Assembly: GCA_964371945.1 (NCBI GenBank) | Contig: CAYJPA010000046.1 | Span: 1-47,054 of the forward strand | Length of the DNA: 47,054 nucleotides | Direction of reading: 5' to 3' | From: CAYJPA01 sp964371945 | Lineage (GTDB): Bacteria; Chloroflexota; Chloroflexia; Thermomicrobiales; UBA6265 | Shown here: in pieces, positions 16,193 to 24,652 of the stretch | Position numbering within the stretch: the first letter of the stretch is position 1 | Layout: the number at the start of each line of letters is the position of its first letter | Made by a program: the position numbers and the translations under genes | The notes under the pieces: generated by a model | Databases searched by the model: none | Seen by the model: only the letters and a program-made list of their open reading frames with translations | Told to the model about the DNA's origin: nothing

Positions 16193-17488
16193 GTGTCTTC
16201 ATCCGACCATTCAGCACCCGATCCGATCGTCTCGCCGCCGTGGAATCTCTACGCCCAGACCGGCCGCGAGTCCGTCCGGATTCGCGATGTGCGCGTCATC
16301 TGCACCGCGCCGGACGATATCCGCCTCGTGATCGTCAAGATCGAAACCACCGAGCCGGGTCTTTACGGCCTGGGCTGCGCGGCCTTTACCCAGCGGCCGC
16401 TCCCCGTGGTTTCCGCGATCGAGAACTACCTGAAACCGATGGTGCTCGGCCGGGATGTGCACGACATCGAGGATATCTATCAGGGCGCATTCGTCAGCTC
16501 TTACTGGCGAAGCGGACCCGTGCTCAACAATGCGCTCTCCGGCATCGACATGGCGCTCTGGGACATCAAGGGCAAGATCGCCAACCTCCCGGTTTATCAA
16601 CTCCTCGGCGGTAAATGCCGGATCGCGGCCCCGGTGTACGTCCACGCCTCCGGGCACGATTTCCAGGAGGTCGAGGAGAACGTCCGCCGATACCACGCGG
16701 AGGGTTTCCGGTTCATCCGCTGCCAGGTCGCTGTTCCGGGCAGCTCGACCTACGGCGTGCACAGCAAAACCTCGCGCGCTGGTCATCTCGAGCCGGTTCA
16801 GGATTCATGGGACGTTTCCGCTTACTGTCAGATCGCGCCGCGATTGTTCGAGCATCTCCGCTCTCGCGTCGGCGACAGCGTTGAGCTCCTGCACGACATC
16901 CATGAACGGATTCCGGCGGTCGAAGCGGTTCGATTGGCGAAGAACCTCGATCCCTATCGCCTTTTCTTCCTCGAGGATCACGTATCACCGGAGGACATCG
17001 GCTACTTCCGAATGATGCGCCAGCATTCGGTGACTCCGATCGCGATGGGTGAGCTCTTCGTCAATCAGGCGGAGTACGTGCCGTTGATCCAGGAGCGGTT
17101 GATCGATTTCATCCGGGTCCACATTTCGGATATCGGCGGGCTCTCGATGGCGCGCAAGCTCGCCGCGTTCAGCGAGTTCTTCGGCGTTCGCACCGCATGG
17201 CACGGACCAGGAGACGCCTCGCCAGTCGCCCACGCCGCGAACCTGCAGCTCGATCTCGCCTGCGCCAACTTCGGCGTCCAGGAGAGCTATCTCTTTCCGG
17301 ACGCGACCAAGGAGGTCTTTCCCGGCTGTCCGGAGATTCACCACGGCATGATGTGGTCGAACGAGCGGCCCGGTCTTGGGATCGATCTCGACGAAGCGGC
17401 AGCGGCAAAGTACCCGTTCCCGGCGCATTCGCTCAACGGCGCCTGGCCACCGGTCCGCCGACCTGATGGAACAGTTATCAGACCGTAA
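16193..17488 (+). CDS. Enolase-superfamily mannonate dehydratase-like protein
   Basis: A 431-residue enolase-superfamily enzyme of the ManD/RspA group, which dehydrates acid sugars such as D-mannonate. N-terminal capping domain: VRVICTAPDDIRLVIVKIET and GLGCAAFTQRP. The barrel carries metal ligands in LLHDIHERI, FFLEDHVSPED and IAMGELF, with HISDIGGL and the catalytic AWHGPGDASPVAHAANLQLD segment. C-terminal PGLGIDLDEAAAAKYPF is typical. Start GTG 16193 is preferred over ATG 16175 because GGGGAGG sits 7 nt upstream. No uronate pathway genes are adjacent, and some ManD paralogs have very low activity. Confidence 0.88.
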   Translation: MSSSDHSAPDPIVSPPWNLYAQTGRESVRIRDVRVICTAPDDIRLVIVKIETTEPGLYGLGCAAFTQRPLPVVSAIENYLKPMVLGRDVHDIEDIYQGAFVSSYWRSGPVLNNALSGIDMALWDIKGKIANLPVYQLLGGKCRIAAPVYVHASGHDFQEVEENVRRYHAEGFRFIRCQVAVPGSSTYGVHSKTSRAGHLEPVQDSWDVSAYCQIAPRLFEHLRSRVGDSVELLHDIHERIPAVEAVRLAKNLDPYRLFFLEDHVSPEDIGYFRMMRQHSVTPIAMGELFVNQAEYVPLIQERLIDFIRVHISDIGGLSMARKLAAFSEFFGVRTAWHGPGDASPVAHAANLQLDLACANFGVQESYLFPDATKEVFPGCPEIHHGMMWSNERPGLGIDLDEAAAAKYPFPAHSLNGAWPPVRRPDGTVIRP

Positions 17489-17516
17489 GGTTGAGCTGCA
17501 AGCTACAAGCTACAAG

Positions 17517-18663
17517 GGCAGACACGGAGAGCGTGTCTCAAAGCGGCACTTTTTGGTGGAAATGTCGCTGTTTTGCGCCGTTGAATCGAGGAAGGACGGT
17601 TGTCTGGTGGTTGCGTGGGATCATCGTCCCCGGTGGGGGGCATGCTGCCAGATCCGGACACAGATCCGGAGATTGCACGCGGTTGCGAACAACGTCCATT
17701 CGGCAAGCACGTCGTTTTGACCGCGCACGTGGAGCCGCCGCCAGCCCATTTCCTCGTTGATCACCCCGAACGCCGGTTCGATCAGGGACTTGCGCGTGGC
17801 CGCCACCTGCTTCGCCTCGCCGGTTTGCATCCAGCTTCGATGCGCCTCCAACGTGGCGTCGTGCTCTCCGACCTCCAGCGCACGGCCCTGCCTGGAGTCT
17901 TTGGTGCGGATGCCGAACGCCGGGCATGCCCGGCAGACCTCTCCGCTGCCGCGGTACAGCCGCATCACCGGGCGTTTGGTGCGCGTTTTGTATCCACGAA
18001 AGGTGAGGCGCTGCACCCGCGGACAGGGATCGCTATCCATGACCGGGTCGTGCACGAAATGTGTCTTGTGGTCGGCAGCGGTCATCGCTTTCGTTCATCA
18101 CGACCTGCGGTTTACGCCGCGCACAGGAGGCCAGGGTGGCTCCGTCACGGTATCCCCCAACGCTCCCCACCACGTCGATGCCTCGTCCGGTGACAGTGGC
18201 GACCGTTCGCCGAAAGAGCCCCTGCATACTCCCCCGGTGTCGTTCATAGAACCGCCACCGCGTGCTGTGATCCGGCCGTTGCCCGCCGGTCAACCAAAGG
18301 AACGGAAGGCGCTCGTCACAGGCTGCCGCCAACGTTCGACACGAGCGGACCCCGGTCATGAAGCCGTTGAGCCACGCGCCAAGCAGCACCGTTGGATCGT
18401 ACGCCGGCGCACCTCCCGGATGACCACCCGGCGAGCTCCCGAGCCATGCCATTCCGCCTCGCTCATCGCTTCAACAGAGGCGGCCACAAAGCGAACGGGA
18501 TGGTCAGCGGCAGTCCAATCCTCCAACCCCGGCGGCACGACATCCGTGCGATCACGACTCCACCGGCGTAGTGGCAGGGGAGGCACCCTCACGGCGACAC
18601 AACAACGTTATCCGCAAAATCCACCAAATAGTGTGACTCTGAGACACGCTCTCCGTGTCTGCC
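17517..18663 (-). mobile_element. Degenerate IS1182-like insertion sequence
   Basis: An element of about 1.15 kb bounded by inverted repeats. The ends (GGCAGACACGGAGAGCGTGT and its complement) are followed by TCTCA and a shared TTTGGTGGA block. Each end is itself a hairpin (AGACACG-GAGAG-CGTGTCT). The transposase lies on the minus strand in several frames: WSRDRTDVVPPGLEDWTAAD, PVRFVAASVEAMSEAEWHG, YDPTVLLGAWLNGFMTGVRS, and the C-terminal RKSLIEPAFGVINEEMGWRR. The order fits IS1182-type DDE transposases, but the central part is missing and frames are broken. No target duplication is obvious. Confidence 0.75.
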
Positions 18664-18719
18664 GTTGATCGTTGACTGCCGTGAGCGCAGGAGTCGACGC
18701 CGTTTGGGGGAAGCATCGC

Positions 18720-18770
18720 CCGTTGATTGCGCGGGTGGTGATGATAAGAGCAGACAGACGGTCTGCCCGT
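18720..18770. repeat. Palindromic repeat relic
   Basis: GCAGAC and GTCTGC arms around an AGACG loop (within AGCAGACAGACGGTCTGCCC), just outside the right end of the insertion sequence. It resembles short palindromic intergenic repeats and shares GCAGAC with the element ends. No other feature is visible in 18664-18945. The boundaries are approximate. Confidence 0.35.
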
Positions 18771-18945
18771 ACACGGGGGATGCGAATCCGGATCAGGAGC
18801 GGGAAATCGTGCTGGATGGACAATCCGGTATCACGTTGAGGACCGAAGTGGTTAACAACTCAATAAATTCCCAACCCAATCCCAGAGAACTCACAAAGAG
18901 CTGAGCTACAACGGAGGGAGTCGTTCTGCGCTGCAGGAGGCAACC

Positions 18946-19551
18946 GTGTCCCAGTACGTATCGATCGCCGCGAACTTCGCCGCCATTTCTTTTTTGATTT
19001 TTGGGATCTACTTTCCCAGGCACCGGCATCGCGACATGGTCGTGGCTTACGTTGCCGTCAATGCCGGTGTGGTCGCGATCTCCGCGGTTCTGTCGTCCGT
19101 TGATACATCCGTTGGACTTGGAATCGGCCTATTTGGGGTGCTGTCGATTATCCGGCTTCGGTCGAATGAGCTCGATCAGCGCGAGGTTGCCTATTACTTC
19201 GCCTCGCTGGTGTTGGGTCTGCTCGGCGGCACGATGGTCGATTCCTGGGAGCTCGCGCTGGCGTTGATGGGGACACTGCTCGTTGTCATGTGGTTCATCG
19301 ATCACCCGAAGCTGCTTGGGCGGTATCGCGTTCAGGTGATGACGATCGAGCGAGCGTTCGTGGACGAGCGGCAGATCAAGGCGCATCTGGCGCAATTGCT
19401 CGGCGCCGAAGTACGGCAGGTCGCGATCCGGCGGGTCGATCTGGTGAACGACACAACCAATGTCGAGGTCCGGTTTGAACTGGCGAAGGTGTGGCCGGTT
19501 TCGGAGAACGATGCGCTGACCGCGGTTACAACAGCGAGGGCGGCATGGTGA
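18946..19551 (+). CDS. DUF4956 membrane protein (polyphosphate locus 1)
   Basis: A 201-residue protein with four or five membrane helices in the N-terminal two thirds (YVSIAANFAAISFLIFGIYF, MVVAYVAVNAGVVAISAVLS, GLGIGLFGVLSIIRLRSNEL, ALALMGTLLVVMWFI). The hallmark FGVLSIIRLRSNELDQREVAYYFASLVLG is the DUF4956 core motif. A cytosolic ferredoxin-like tail of about 75 residues follows. DUF4956 genes regularly accompany VTC-domain polyphosphate polymerases, probably as a membrane partner. Start GTG 18946 has AGGAGG close upstream. It overlaps the next gene by ATGGTGA. Confidence 0.85.
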   Translation: MSQYVSIAANFAAISFLIFGIYFPRHRHRDMVVAYVAVNAGVVAISAVLSSVDTSVGLGIGLFGVLSIIRLRSNELDQREVAYYFASLVLGLLGGTMVDSWELALALMGTLLVVMWFIDHPKLLGRYRVQVMTIERAFVDERQIKAHLAQLLGAEVRQVAIRRVDLVNDTTNVEVRFELAKVWPVSENDALTAVTTARAAW

Positions 19552-20348
19552 TCAATCTCGAGCAAGATATGTCAGAAGCAATCTCTGTATTGCCGGCTAT
19601 CTCGTTGGCGGAACTGCAGCAGGAAGCCGCCTTTCTGACCCGACGCGATCGCAAATACCTGGCGCCCGTGGGCGAGGTGGCAACAATGATTGCCGGGATC
19701 GACCATCAGACTCGGGTGCTGGAGATCGAGGGGCGTCGCGTCTTCGGATACCACTCCCCGTACTTTGATGACGACGGCTTTTCGGCCTACCTTCGGGCCG
19801 CGCGCAGGCGTCCAAATCGGTTCAAGGTCCGCACCCGCCTTTACACTGACAGCGGTCTGTGCATGCTCGAGCTCAAAGTTCGCGACGGGCGCGGAATGAC
19901 GGTGAAGCACCGAATTGAACATGACCCGAGTGCGGTGGATCGGCTTTGCGGCCGCGATCGGGATTGGCTGGCCGCGTTCCCGCAGGTCGAGCCCTTTGCG
20001 GACGGAGTGCGCCACCGGATGACAACCTCGTACCGCCGCATTACGCTCGTACTGCCGGAGGGTAATGGCCGGGTAACGGTCGATCAGGATCTCGCGTTCG
20101 AGCTTCCGAACGGGCGGCGAGTCGAAATTCCGTCCTACGCGATTGTCGAAACGAAGGGTCATGGACTGCCGACCTCGTTCGACCGTTTGTTATGGGCCAA
20201 CGGGCACCGTCCGGTATCGATCAGCAAGTTTGCGGCCGGACTGAGCCTACTTGTGCCGGAATTGCCGGCCAATCGGTGGCGCCGTGTCCACGCGCAGCTC
20301 TCGGCGGCAGCCAAGGAATCCAGCGAGCTCCGTCGACGGGATCAGTGA
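19545..20348 (+). CDS. VTC-domain protein, putative polyphosphate polymerase (locus 1)
   Basis: A 267-residue cytoplasmic protein of the VTC/triphosphate-tunnel group. Tunnel strands: TRRDRKYLAPVGEVATMIAG, YFDDDGFSAYLRAARRRPNR, FKVRTRLYTDSGLCMLELKV, VKHRIEHDPSAV, SYRRITLVLPEGNGRVTVDQ, YAIVETKGHG and the C-terminal SISKFAAGLSLL. The alternating Lys/Arg and Glu residues line the tunnel that binds ATP phosphates and metal. It starts at ATG 19545, overlapping the DUF4956 stop, so the pair is translationally coupled. Compared with locus 2 there is no CotH partner. Confidence 0.82.
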   Translation: MVINLEQDMSEAISVLPAISLAELQQEAAFLTRRDRKYLAPVGEVATMIAGIDHQTRVLEIEGRRVFGYHSPYFDDDGFSAYLRAARRRPNRFKVRTRLYTDSGLCMLELKVRDGRGMTVKHRIEHDPSAVDRLCGRDRDWLAAFPQVEPFADGVRHRMTTSYRRITLVLPEGNGRVTVDQDLAFELPNGRRVEIPSYAIVETKGHGLPTSFDRLLWANGHRPVSISKFAAGLSLLVPELPANRWRRVHAQLSAAAKESSELRRRDQ

Positions 20349-20447
20349 TTTCGAGTCAATCGAATCGATCCGACCTCCCTCCGTGGAACGCGGTGGCGGG
20401 TATTGATCCGTTGCAGAATTGTCACAACCGGATGGTCAAATGGAGCG

Positions 20448-20476
20448 TTGTCACCGCTAGGGGTATACCCTAATGT
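20448..20476 (+). promoter_or_regulatory. Promoter with GGGTATACCC palindrome
   Basis: TTGTCA (20448-20453) and TAATGT (20471-20476) are 17 bp apart. The spacer contains the perfect 10-bp palindrome GGGTATACCC (20461-20470). The placement matches the copper ATPase promoter further on, suggesting the same copper-responsive repressor. It drives the small secreted protein at 20593. Confidence 0.55.
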
Positions 20477-20592
20477 GGTAGGCTGACTGGACGTGCCTCC
20501 GCTCTGTAGGTCGTCTGTTCCAGATATTGATTCGCTCGAACATGCCTGAGTGAGTGAACGCCACTCCTCCGATATGAGATGGATCGACAACA

Positions 20593-20922
20593 ATGACCAG
20601 TATCGCGGCATGGCTGCTCCTGGCCATACTCGCGCACTCGCTCTTCATGACAAGCGAGGTCGAAGCCGAAGCGCGCCACGAATCGCACGCGATAACTGCG
20701 ACGGTTTCGGAGATCTCGCTCTCAGAGCCCGGTCATCATCAGGTCTGTTTCACCGCACAGATCGCCGTGAAATCGACACCGATCGACTTGCTGTCGAGCG
20801 AGTTGGCGACACCTTTGCCTCTCCGTGACCCGAGCAACCTTACTCCATCCGTCGCGAAGACATTGCCCCCGCATCATCCACCGAATGTCGTCCGGGCTCT
20901 GCTTCAGGTCTTTCGGATTTAG
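20593..20922 (+). CDS. Small exported protein of the copper cluster
   Basis: A 109-residue protein with an N-terminal hydrophobic segment (MTSIAAWLLLAILAHSLFMTS) acting as a signal peptide or anchor. The mature part is rich in histidine (EARHESHA, EPGHHQVCF, PPHHPPN) and has one cysteine. I know no family. It lies behind a palindrome shared with the copper ATPase promoter, and upstream of the DUF305/cupredoxin gene, so a periplasmic metal-related role is inferred. The ribosome site is weak (GAGATGGATCGACAACA before ATG). Confidence 0.5.
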   Translation: MTSIAAWLLLAILAHSLFMTSEVEAEARHESHAITATVSEISLSEPGHHQVCFTAQIAVKSTPIDLLSSELATPLPLRDPSNLTPSVAKTLPPHHPPNVVRALLQVFRI

Positions 20923-20983
20923 GCCGATGAACGATTGACCGGCGCCGCCGGTCCTGACGCGTTGCTCAATTCGTCAATCAAGT

Positions 20984-21001
20984 GACTCTCCGTTGAGAGT
21001 C
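20984..21001 (+). terminator. Hairpin before the DUF305 gene
   Basis: GACTCTC-CGTT-GAGAGTC forms a 7-bp stem followed by CGAGTTTTG. It sits between the small exported protein and the next ribosome site and may be a terminator or attenuator. Confidence 0.4.
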
Positions 21002-21021
21002 CGAGTTTTGGAGCAGTGGAA

Positions 21022-22143
21022 ATGGCTGGATACGTGACGCGGCGACTTTTCGCCGCCATGGCGCTCATTGCATTTGCAGCAACGATCTCGCTAACGGGGA
21101 TCGTCAGAGCATCGACTCCAACCTCAAATTGGTGTGCAACCCCGAGAAGCGGTGCTTCGATGGGGGGAGGCATGATGTCGGGCGGAATGATGACCGGCAG
21201 CCCCGTCACCGGCATGCATATGCAGCAAGAATTCGATCTCATGTTCATCGACATGATGATCCCGCACCACCAAAGCGCCATCGTGATGGCCGAGATTGCG
21301 CTCGAGCGTGGCGAGCACCAGGAAATCCTCGACCTCGCCCAGGTGATCATCGACTCGCGGCAGGCTGAGATCGACCAGATGATGGCATGGCGTGACGCCT
21401 GGTATCCGGATGCCCCCTCGATTCCGATGGATCAGATGGGCTCGATGATGATGGGCATGTTGGGCCAGATGCCGGGGATGATGGGCACACCCAGCGCCGG
21501 CATGGGCCATATGGGCAGCATCAACGACATGATGGGGATGATGGCTCCCGAGTCGCAGGGAAGAGCGCTTTGTGATGCATCCAGCTCGTTCGACGAAGCC
21601 TTCCCCCGAATGATGATCCCGCATCATCAGAGCGCCGTCGTAATGGCGCAGGTCGCGCTGCTTCAAGCAACGCACGCTGAGATCAAGGAACTGGCGCAGG
21701 CGATCATCGACGCTCAAGGGCGGGAGATCGCCATGATGCAGGGCTGGCTCGACGCCTGGTTCAATGCCGCGCCAGCGGCAACGCCGGTTGCGCCAGAAGG
21801 CGCGGTTCGTGTCGATGTCGTGCTGTCGGAGTTCGCATTCACCTCCAGCTTGACTGAGTTCGAGGTCGGTGTTTCGTACGCCTTCGTGGTCACCAATTCC
21901 GGAGCGCTGCCGCACGAATTCATGATCATCCCGCCCATGAGTGGAATGGGGCAGATGGATATGGAAACGCTCGATGCCATGGCAGTGGCGGTGATTCCAG
22001 CCGGCGATCTTCCCGCTGGAGCGACCAAGATGATCGAAGTCGTCTTTACCGAGCCTGCCGCCGAGGGCGAGCTAGAGCTCTCATGCACAATCACTGGCCA
22101 CTATGAGGCTGGCATGCATCTGCCGATCACCGTGCTCCAGTAG
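21022..22143 (+). CDS. Exported DUF305-DUF305-cupredoxin fusion
   Basis: A 373-residue exported protein with a signal peptide (LFAAMALIAFAATISLTGIV). Two DUF305 domains follow, each with the MIPHHQSA motif: FIDMMIPHHQSAIVMAEIAL and RMMIPHHQSAVVMAQVALL. The linkers are methionine-rich (SMGGGMMSGGMMTG; GSMMMGMLGQMPGMMG), typical of periplasmic copper binding. The C-terminal 110 residues are a cupredoxin-like fold: VVLSEFAFTSSLTEFEVG, the first ligand in GALPHEFMII and the Cys-His-Met cluster in LSCTITGHYEAGMHLPI, fitting a type 1 copper site. ATG 21022 has GGAG 8 nt upstream. It precedes the copper ATPase, so periplasmic copper capture is likely. Confidence 0.85.
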   Translation: MAGYVTRRLFAAMALIAFAATISLTGIVRASTPTSNWCATPRSGASMGGGMMSGGMMTGSPVTGMHMQQEFDLMFIDMMIPHHQSAIVMAEIALERGEHQEILDLAQVIIDSRQAEIDQMMAWRDAWYPDAPSIPMDQMGSMMMGMLGQMPGMMGTPSAGMGHMGSINDMMGMMAPESQGRALCDASSSFDEAFPRMMIPHHQSAVVMAQVALLQATHAEIKELAQAIIDAQGREIAMMQGWLDAWFNAAPAATPVAPEGAVRVDVVLSEFAFTSSLTEFEVGVSYAFVVTNSGALPHEFMIIPPMSGMGQMDMETLDAMAVAVIPAGDLPAGATKMIEVVFTEPAAEGELELSCTITGHYEAGMHLPITVLQ

Positions 22144-22238
22144 CGTCCCAACCAGAATCGTCCGCTTGCCTCACCGGCGCCGGCGGTCATTCAGTCTCGA
22201 GTAGTCGAAACTGGATAGCCGCCGGTTTTCTCAACGTC

Positions 22239-22293
22239 TTGACAGATATACCCCTCCAGGGTATTATGTTTTTCAGATACCTATAAGGGGTAT
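22239..22293 (+). promoter_or_regulatory. Copper-ATPase promoter with two CsoR-like operators
   Basis: TTGACA (22239-22244) and TATTAT (22262-22267) are spaced 17 bp. The palindrome ATACCC-N5-GGGTAT (22248-22264) fills the spacer, and a second, ATACC-N7-GGTAT (22277-22293), lies 29 bp downstream. GC-tract palindromes of this form are typical of CsoR-type copper sensors. A repressor on the first site would block polymerase directly. No csoR gene is in the window. Confidence 0.65.
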
Positions 22294-22310
22294 TTCTTTT
22301 GGAGAGGAAG

Positions 22311-22334
22311 GTGATCGATCCGCGCCAGAGATGA
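22311..22334 (+). CDS. Possible 7-codon leader peptide
   Basis: GTG 22311 follows GGAGAGGAAG, the only strong ribosome site in the copper ATPase leader, and encodes VIDPRQR before TGA 22332-22334. The ATPase ATG comes 7 bp later without its own good site. Translational coupling through this mini-ORF would explain the placement; otherwise the site simply acts at a long distance. Confidence 0.3.
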   Translation: MIDPRQR

Positions 22335-22341
22335 TTGCGCT

Positions 22342-24477
22342 ATGGAACATCACGAACACAACCATCAATTGCAGACCACACCGGAAACAACGATCGTGCA
22401 ACACGGCGATAGCACGCCTTCCGTTCGTGATGGACGGGCGGAAATGGATCACCGCGGGCATGGCGGGATGTCGCACGACATGGGCGATCCGGCGATGGCC
22501 GCCGCCATGGAGCGGGACATGCGCCGTCGCTTCTTCGTGGCGCTGTTGCTCACCATTCCGACCGTTCTTTACTCGCCGCCCGGTCACGATTTCTTTCGAA
22601 TCGATCTGCCTACGCAGGTTTCGGCAGTGTGGATCATGCTTGTGCTCTCGACCCCGGTCGTCTTTTGGTCCGGTTGGATTTTCCTCTCCGGCGCTGTATC
22701 CGCCTTACGGTCGCGCTCGCTGGACATGAGCGTATTGATCGCGACCGGCGTGATCGCCGCCTACGCCGCCAGCATCGTTTTGATGATCGATGGCAATGAC
22801 GAGGTTTTCTTCGACGCGGCGGCGATGCTCGTCACCTTTGTGCTCTTCGGCCACTGGATGGAGATGAAGAGCCGCAAGGGCACGACCGACGCCCTCCGCG
22901 CGCTCTTCGATCTGGTTCCACCGACCGCGACCTTGCTCAGGAACGGTCAGGAGATCGAAGTTCCGACCGCCGAGATCATCGCCGGGGATATCGTCGTTTT
23001 GCGGCCCGGCGACAAGATCGCGGTCGATGGTGAGGTGCTTTCAGGATCGACCAGCGTCGACGAAGCGCTGGTCACCGGCGAGTCGTTGCCGGTCGACAAG
23101 AATCCCGGTGATCAGGTGATCGGCGGTTCGATCAACCGATCAGGCGCAGTCACCTTCCGTGCGACTAAAGTCGGCGCGGACACGGCCCTGGCGCAGATCG
23201 TGAGGCTCGTCCAGACGGCCCAGAGCTCGAAAGCACCTGGGCAGCGACTGGCCGACAAAGCGGCGCAATATCTGGTGATCCTGGCGGTCGGCTCCGGAAT
23301 CGCCACGTTTTTCGCGTGGACTTTGTTCGGGAACGCTGGCTTCGTGCTGGCGCTCACGTTCGCAATCTCGGCGGTGGTGATCGCCTGCCCCGATGCGCTC
23401 GGATTGGCGACACCGACCGCGGTCGCCGTGGGCACTGGAATCGCGGCACGGCACAACATCCTGATCAAGGACGCGGCGACATTGGAAGGGGTGTCGAACA
23501 CTCAGGCGGTGGTGCTGGACAAAACCGGCACGCTTACCGAGGGCAAGCCGAGCCTGACCGACGTCATTCCGGCTCACGATTGGACCGAGCAGGAGCTGCT
23601 CAGGTTGGCGGCTAGCGCCGAGCACGGTTCCGAGCATCCGCTCTCCCGCGCGGTGGTCGAGGGCGCCGAAGCACGTGGTATCACGCTCCAACCGGCAGAG
23701 GAATTCCGCTCGATTGCCGGACACGGGATCGAAGCTCGCGTTCAAAACCGCGGGATCGTGATCGGCAATGCAAAGCTGATGCGCGACCAGCGCGTTGACC
23801 TCGGTGAGCTCGTCGAACAGGCGGCAACACTGGCCGGAGAGGGACGAACGCCGATTTTCGTGGCGGTCGATGGTCTGGTGGCCGGACTCGTGGCCGTGGC
23901 CGACACGATCAAGCCGAGCGCTCGGGTCGCGGTTCAGCGGCTCAAGGAGCTCGGGATCGAGGTCGTGATGATGACCGGCGACAACCGGCGCACAGCCGAA
24001 ACAGTTGCCCGCGAGCTCGGCATCGACCGGGTCTTCGCCGAGGTTCTGCCCGAGCAAAAAGCGTCGTACGTGGCGCAGCTCCAACAAGAGGGTAAGCACG
24101 TAGCGATGGTCGGCGACGGTGTCAATGACGCGCCGGCGCTGGCTCAGGCCGATGTCGGGATCGCGATCGGCGCGGGAACGGATGTGGCGATCGAGACGGC
24201 GAAGGTCGTACTGATGCGGTCGGATCCGCTCGACATTCCGCGGGCGCTCGCGCTCTCGAAAGCGACGGTGCGCAAGATGAAGCAGAACCTGGGTTGGGCG
24301 AGCGTCTACAACATCCTCGCGATTCCGATCGCCGCCGGTGTCCTCTATCCCGCGTACGGTATCGAGCTGAGACCGGAATGGTCCGCGCTGCTGATGAGTT
24401 TGTCGTCGATCATCGTCGCCACAAACGCCGTCCTGCTCAAACGATCCGAACGAGATCTCGACTTGGAGACCACCTGA
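22342..24477 (+). CDS. P1B-type copper-translocating ATPase with CPD motif
   Basis: A 711-residue heavy-metal pump. The N-terminus is histidine-rich (MEHHEHNHQ, MDHRGHGGMSHDMGD) rather than carrying CxxC domains, as in CopB-type ATPases. Then follow membrane helices, the actuator motif LVTGESLPVDK, and the ion-path helix VIACPDALGLATPTA with Cys349-Pro-Asp351 where CPC or CPH is usual. After these come the phosphorylation site DKTGTLTEG (Asp393), SEHPLSRA, MMTGDNRRTAE and VGDGVNDAPAL. The last helices hold SVYNILAIPIAAG and MSLSSIIVATNAVLL, copper-pump signatures. Expression is probably copper-inducible through the operators upstream. It likely exports Cu(I) or Cu(II). Confidence 0.9.
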   Translation: MEHHEHNHQLQTTPETTIVQHGDSTPSVRDGRAEMDHRGHGGMSHDMGDPAMAAAMERDMRRRFFVALLLTIPTVLYSPPGHDFFRIDLPTQVSAVWIMLVLSTPVVFWSGWIFLSGAVSALRSRSLDMSVLIATGVIAAYAASIVLMIDGNDEVFFDAAAMLVTFVLFGHWMEMKSRKGTTDALRALFDLVPPTATLLRNGQEIEVPTAEIIAGDIVVLRPGDKIAVDGEVLSGSTSVDEALVTGESLPVDKNPGDQVIGGSINRSGAVTFRATKVGADTALAQIVRLVQTAQSSKAPGQRLADKAAQYLVILAVGSGIATFFAWTLFGNAGFVLALTFAISAVVIACPDALGLATPTAVAVGTGIAARHNILIKDAATLEGVSNTQAVVLDKTGTLTEGKPSLTDVIPAHDWTEQELLRLAASAEHGSEHPLSRAVVEGAEARGITLQPAEEFRSIAGHGIEARVQNRGIVIGNAKLMRDQRVDLGELVEQAATLAGEGRTPIFVAVDGLVAGLVAVADTIKPSARVAVQRLKELGIEVVMMTGDNRRTAETVARELGIDRVFAEVLPEQKASYVAQLQQEGKHVAMVGDGVNDAPALAQADVGIAIGAGTDVAIETAKVVLMRSDPLDIPRALALSKATVRKMKQNLGWASVYNILAIPIAAGVLYPAYGIELRPEWSALLMSLSSIIVATNAVLLKRSERDLDLETT

Positions 24478-24652
24478 TAATCGGCACGTCGAACGATGTA
24501 CGGCGGGTGGCCTCCGAGGGTAAACACGTCGGTGTCGTCAATGCACGGCGCTCCCCCGGTGTCTTATCGAGACGACCCTGACGCATCGCTCTTGCTGATA
24601 TACCCTTCAAGCATCGAATCCCTGCTCGTCTTTGCTGGAAAGGACTCCAAAG

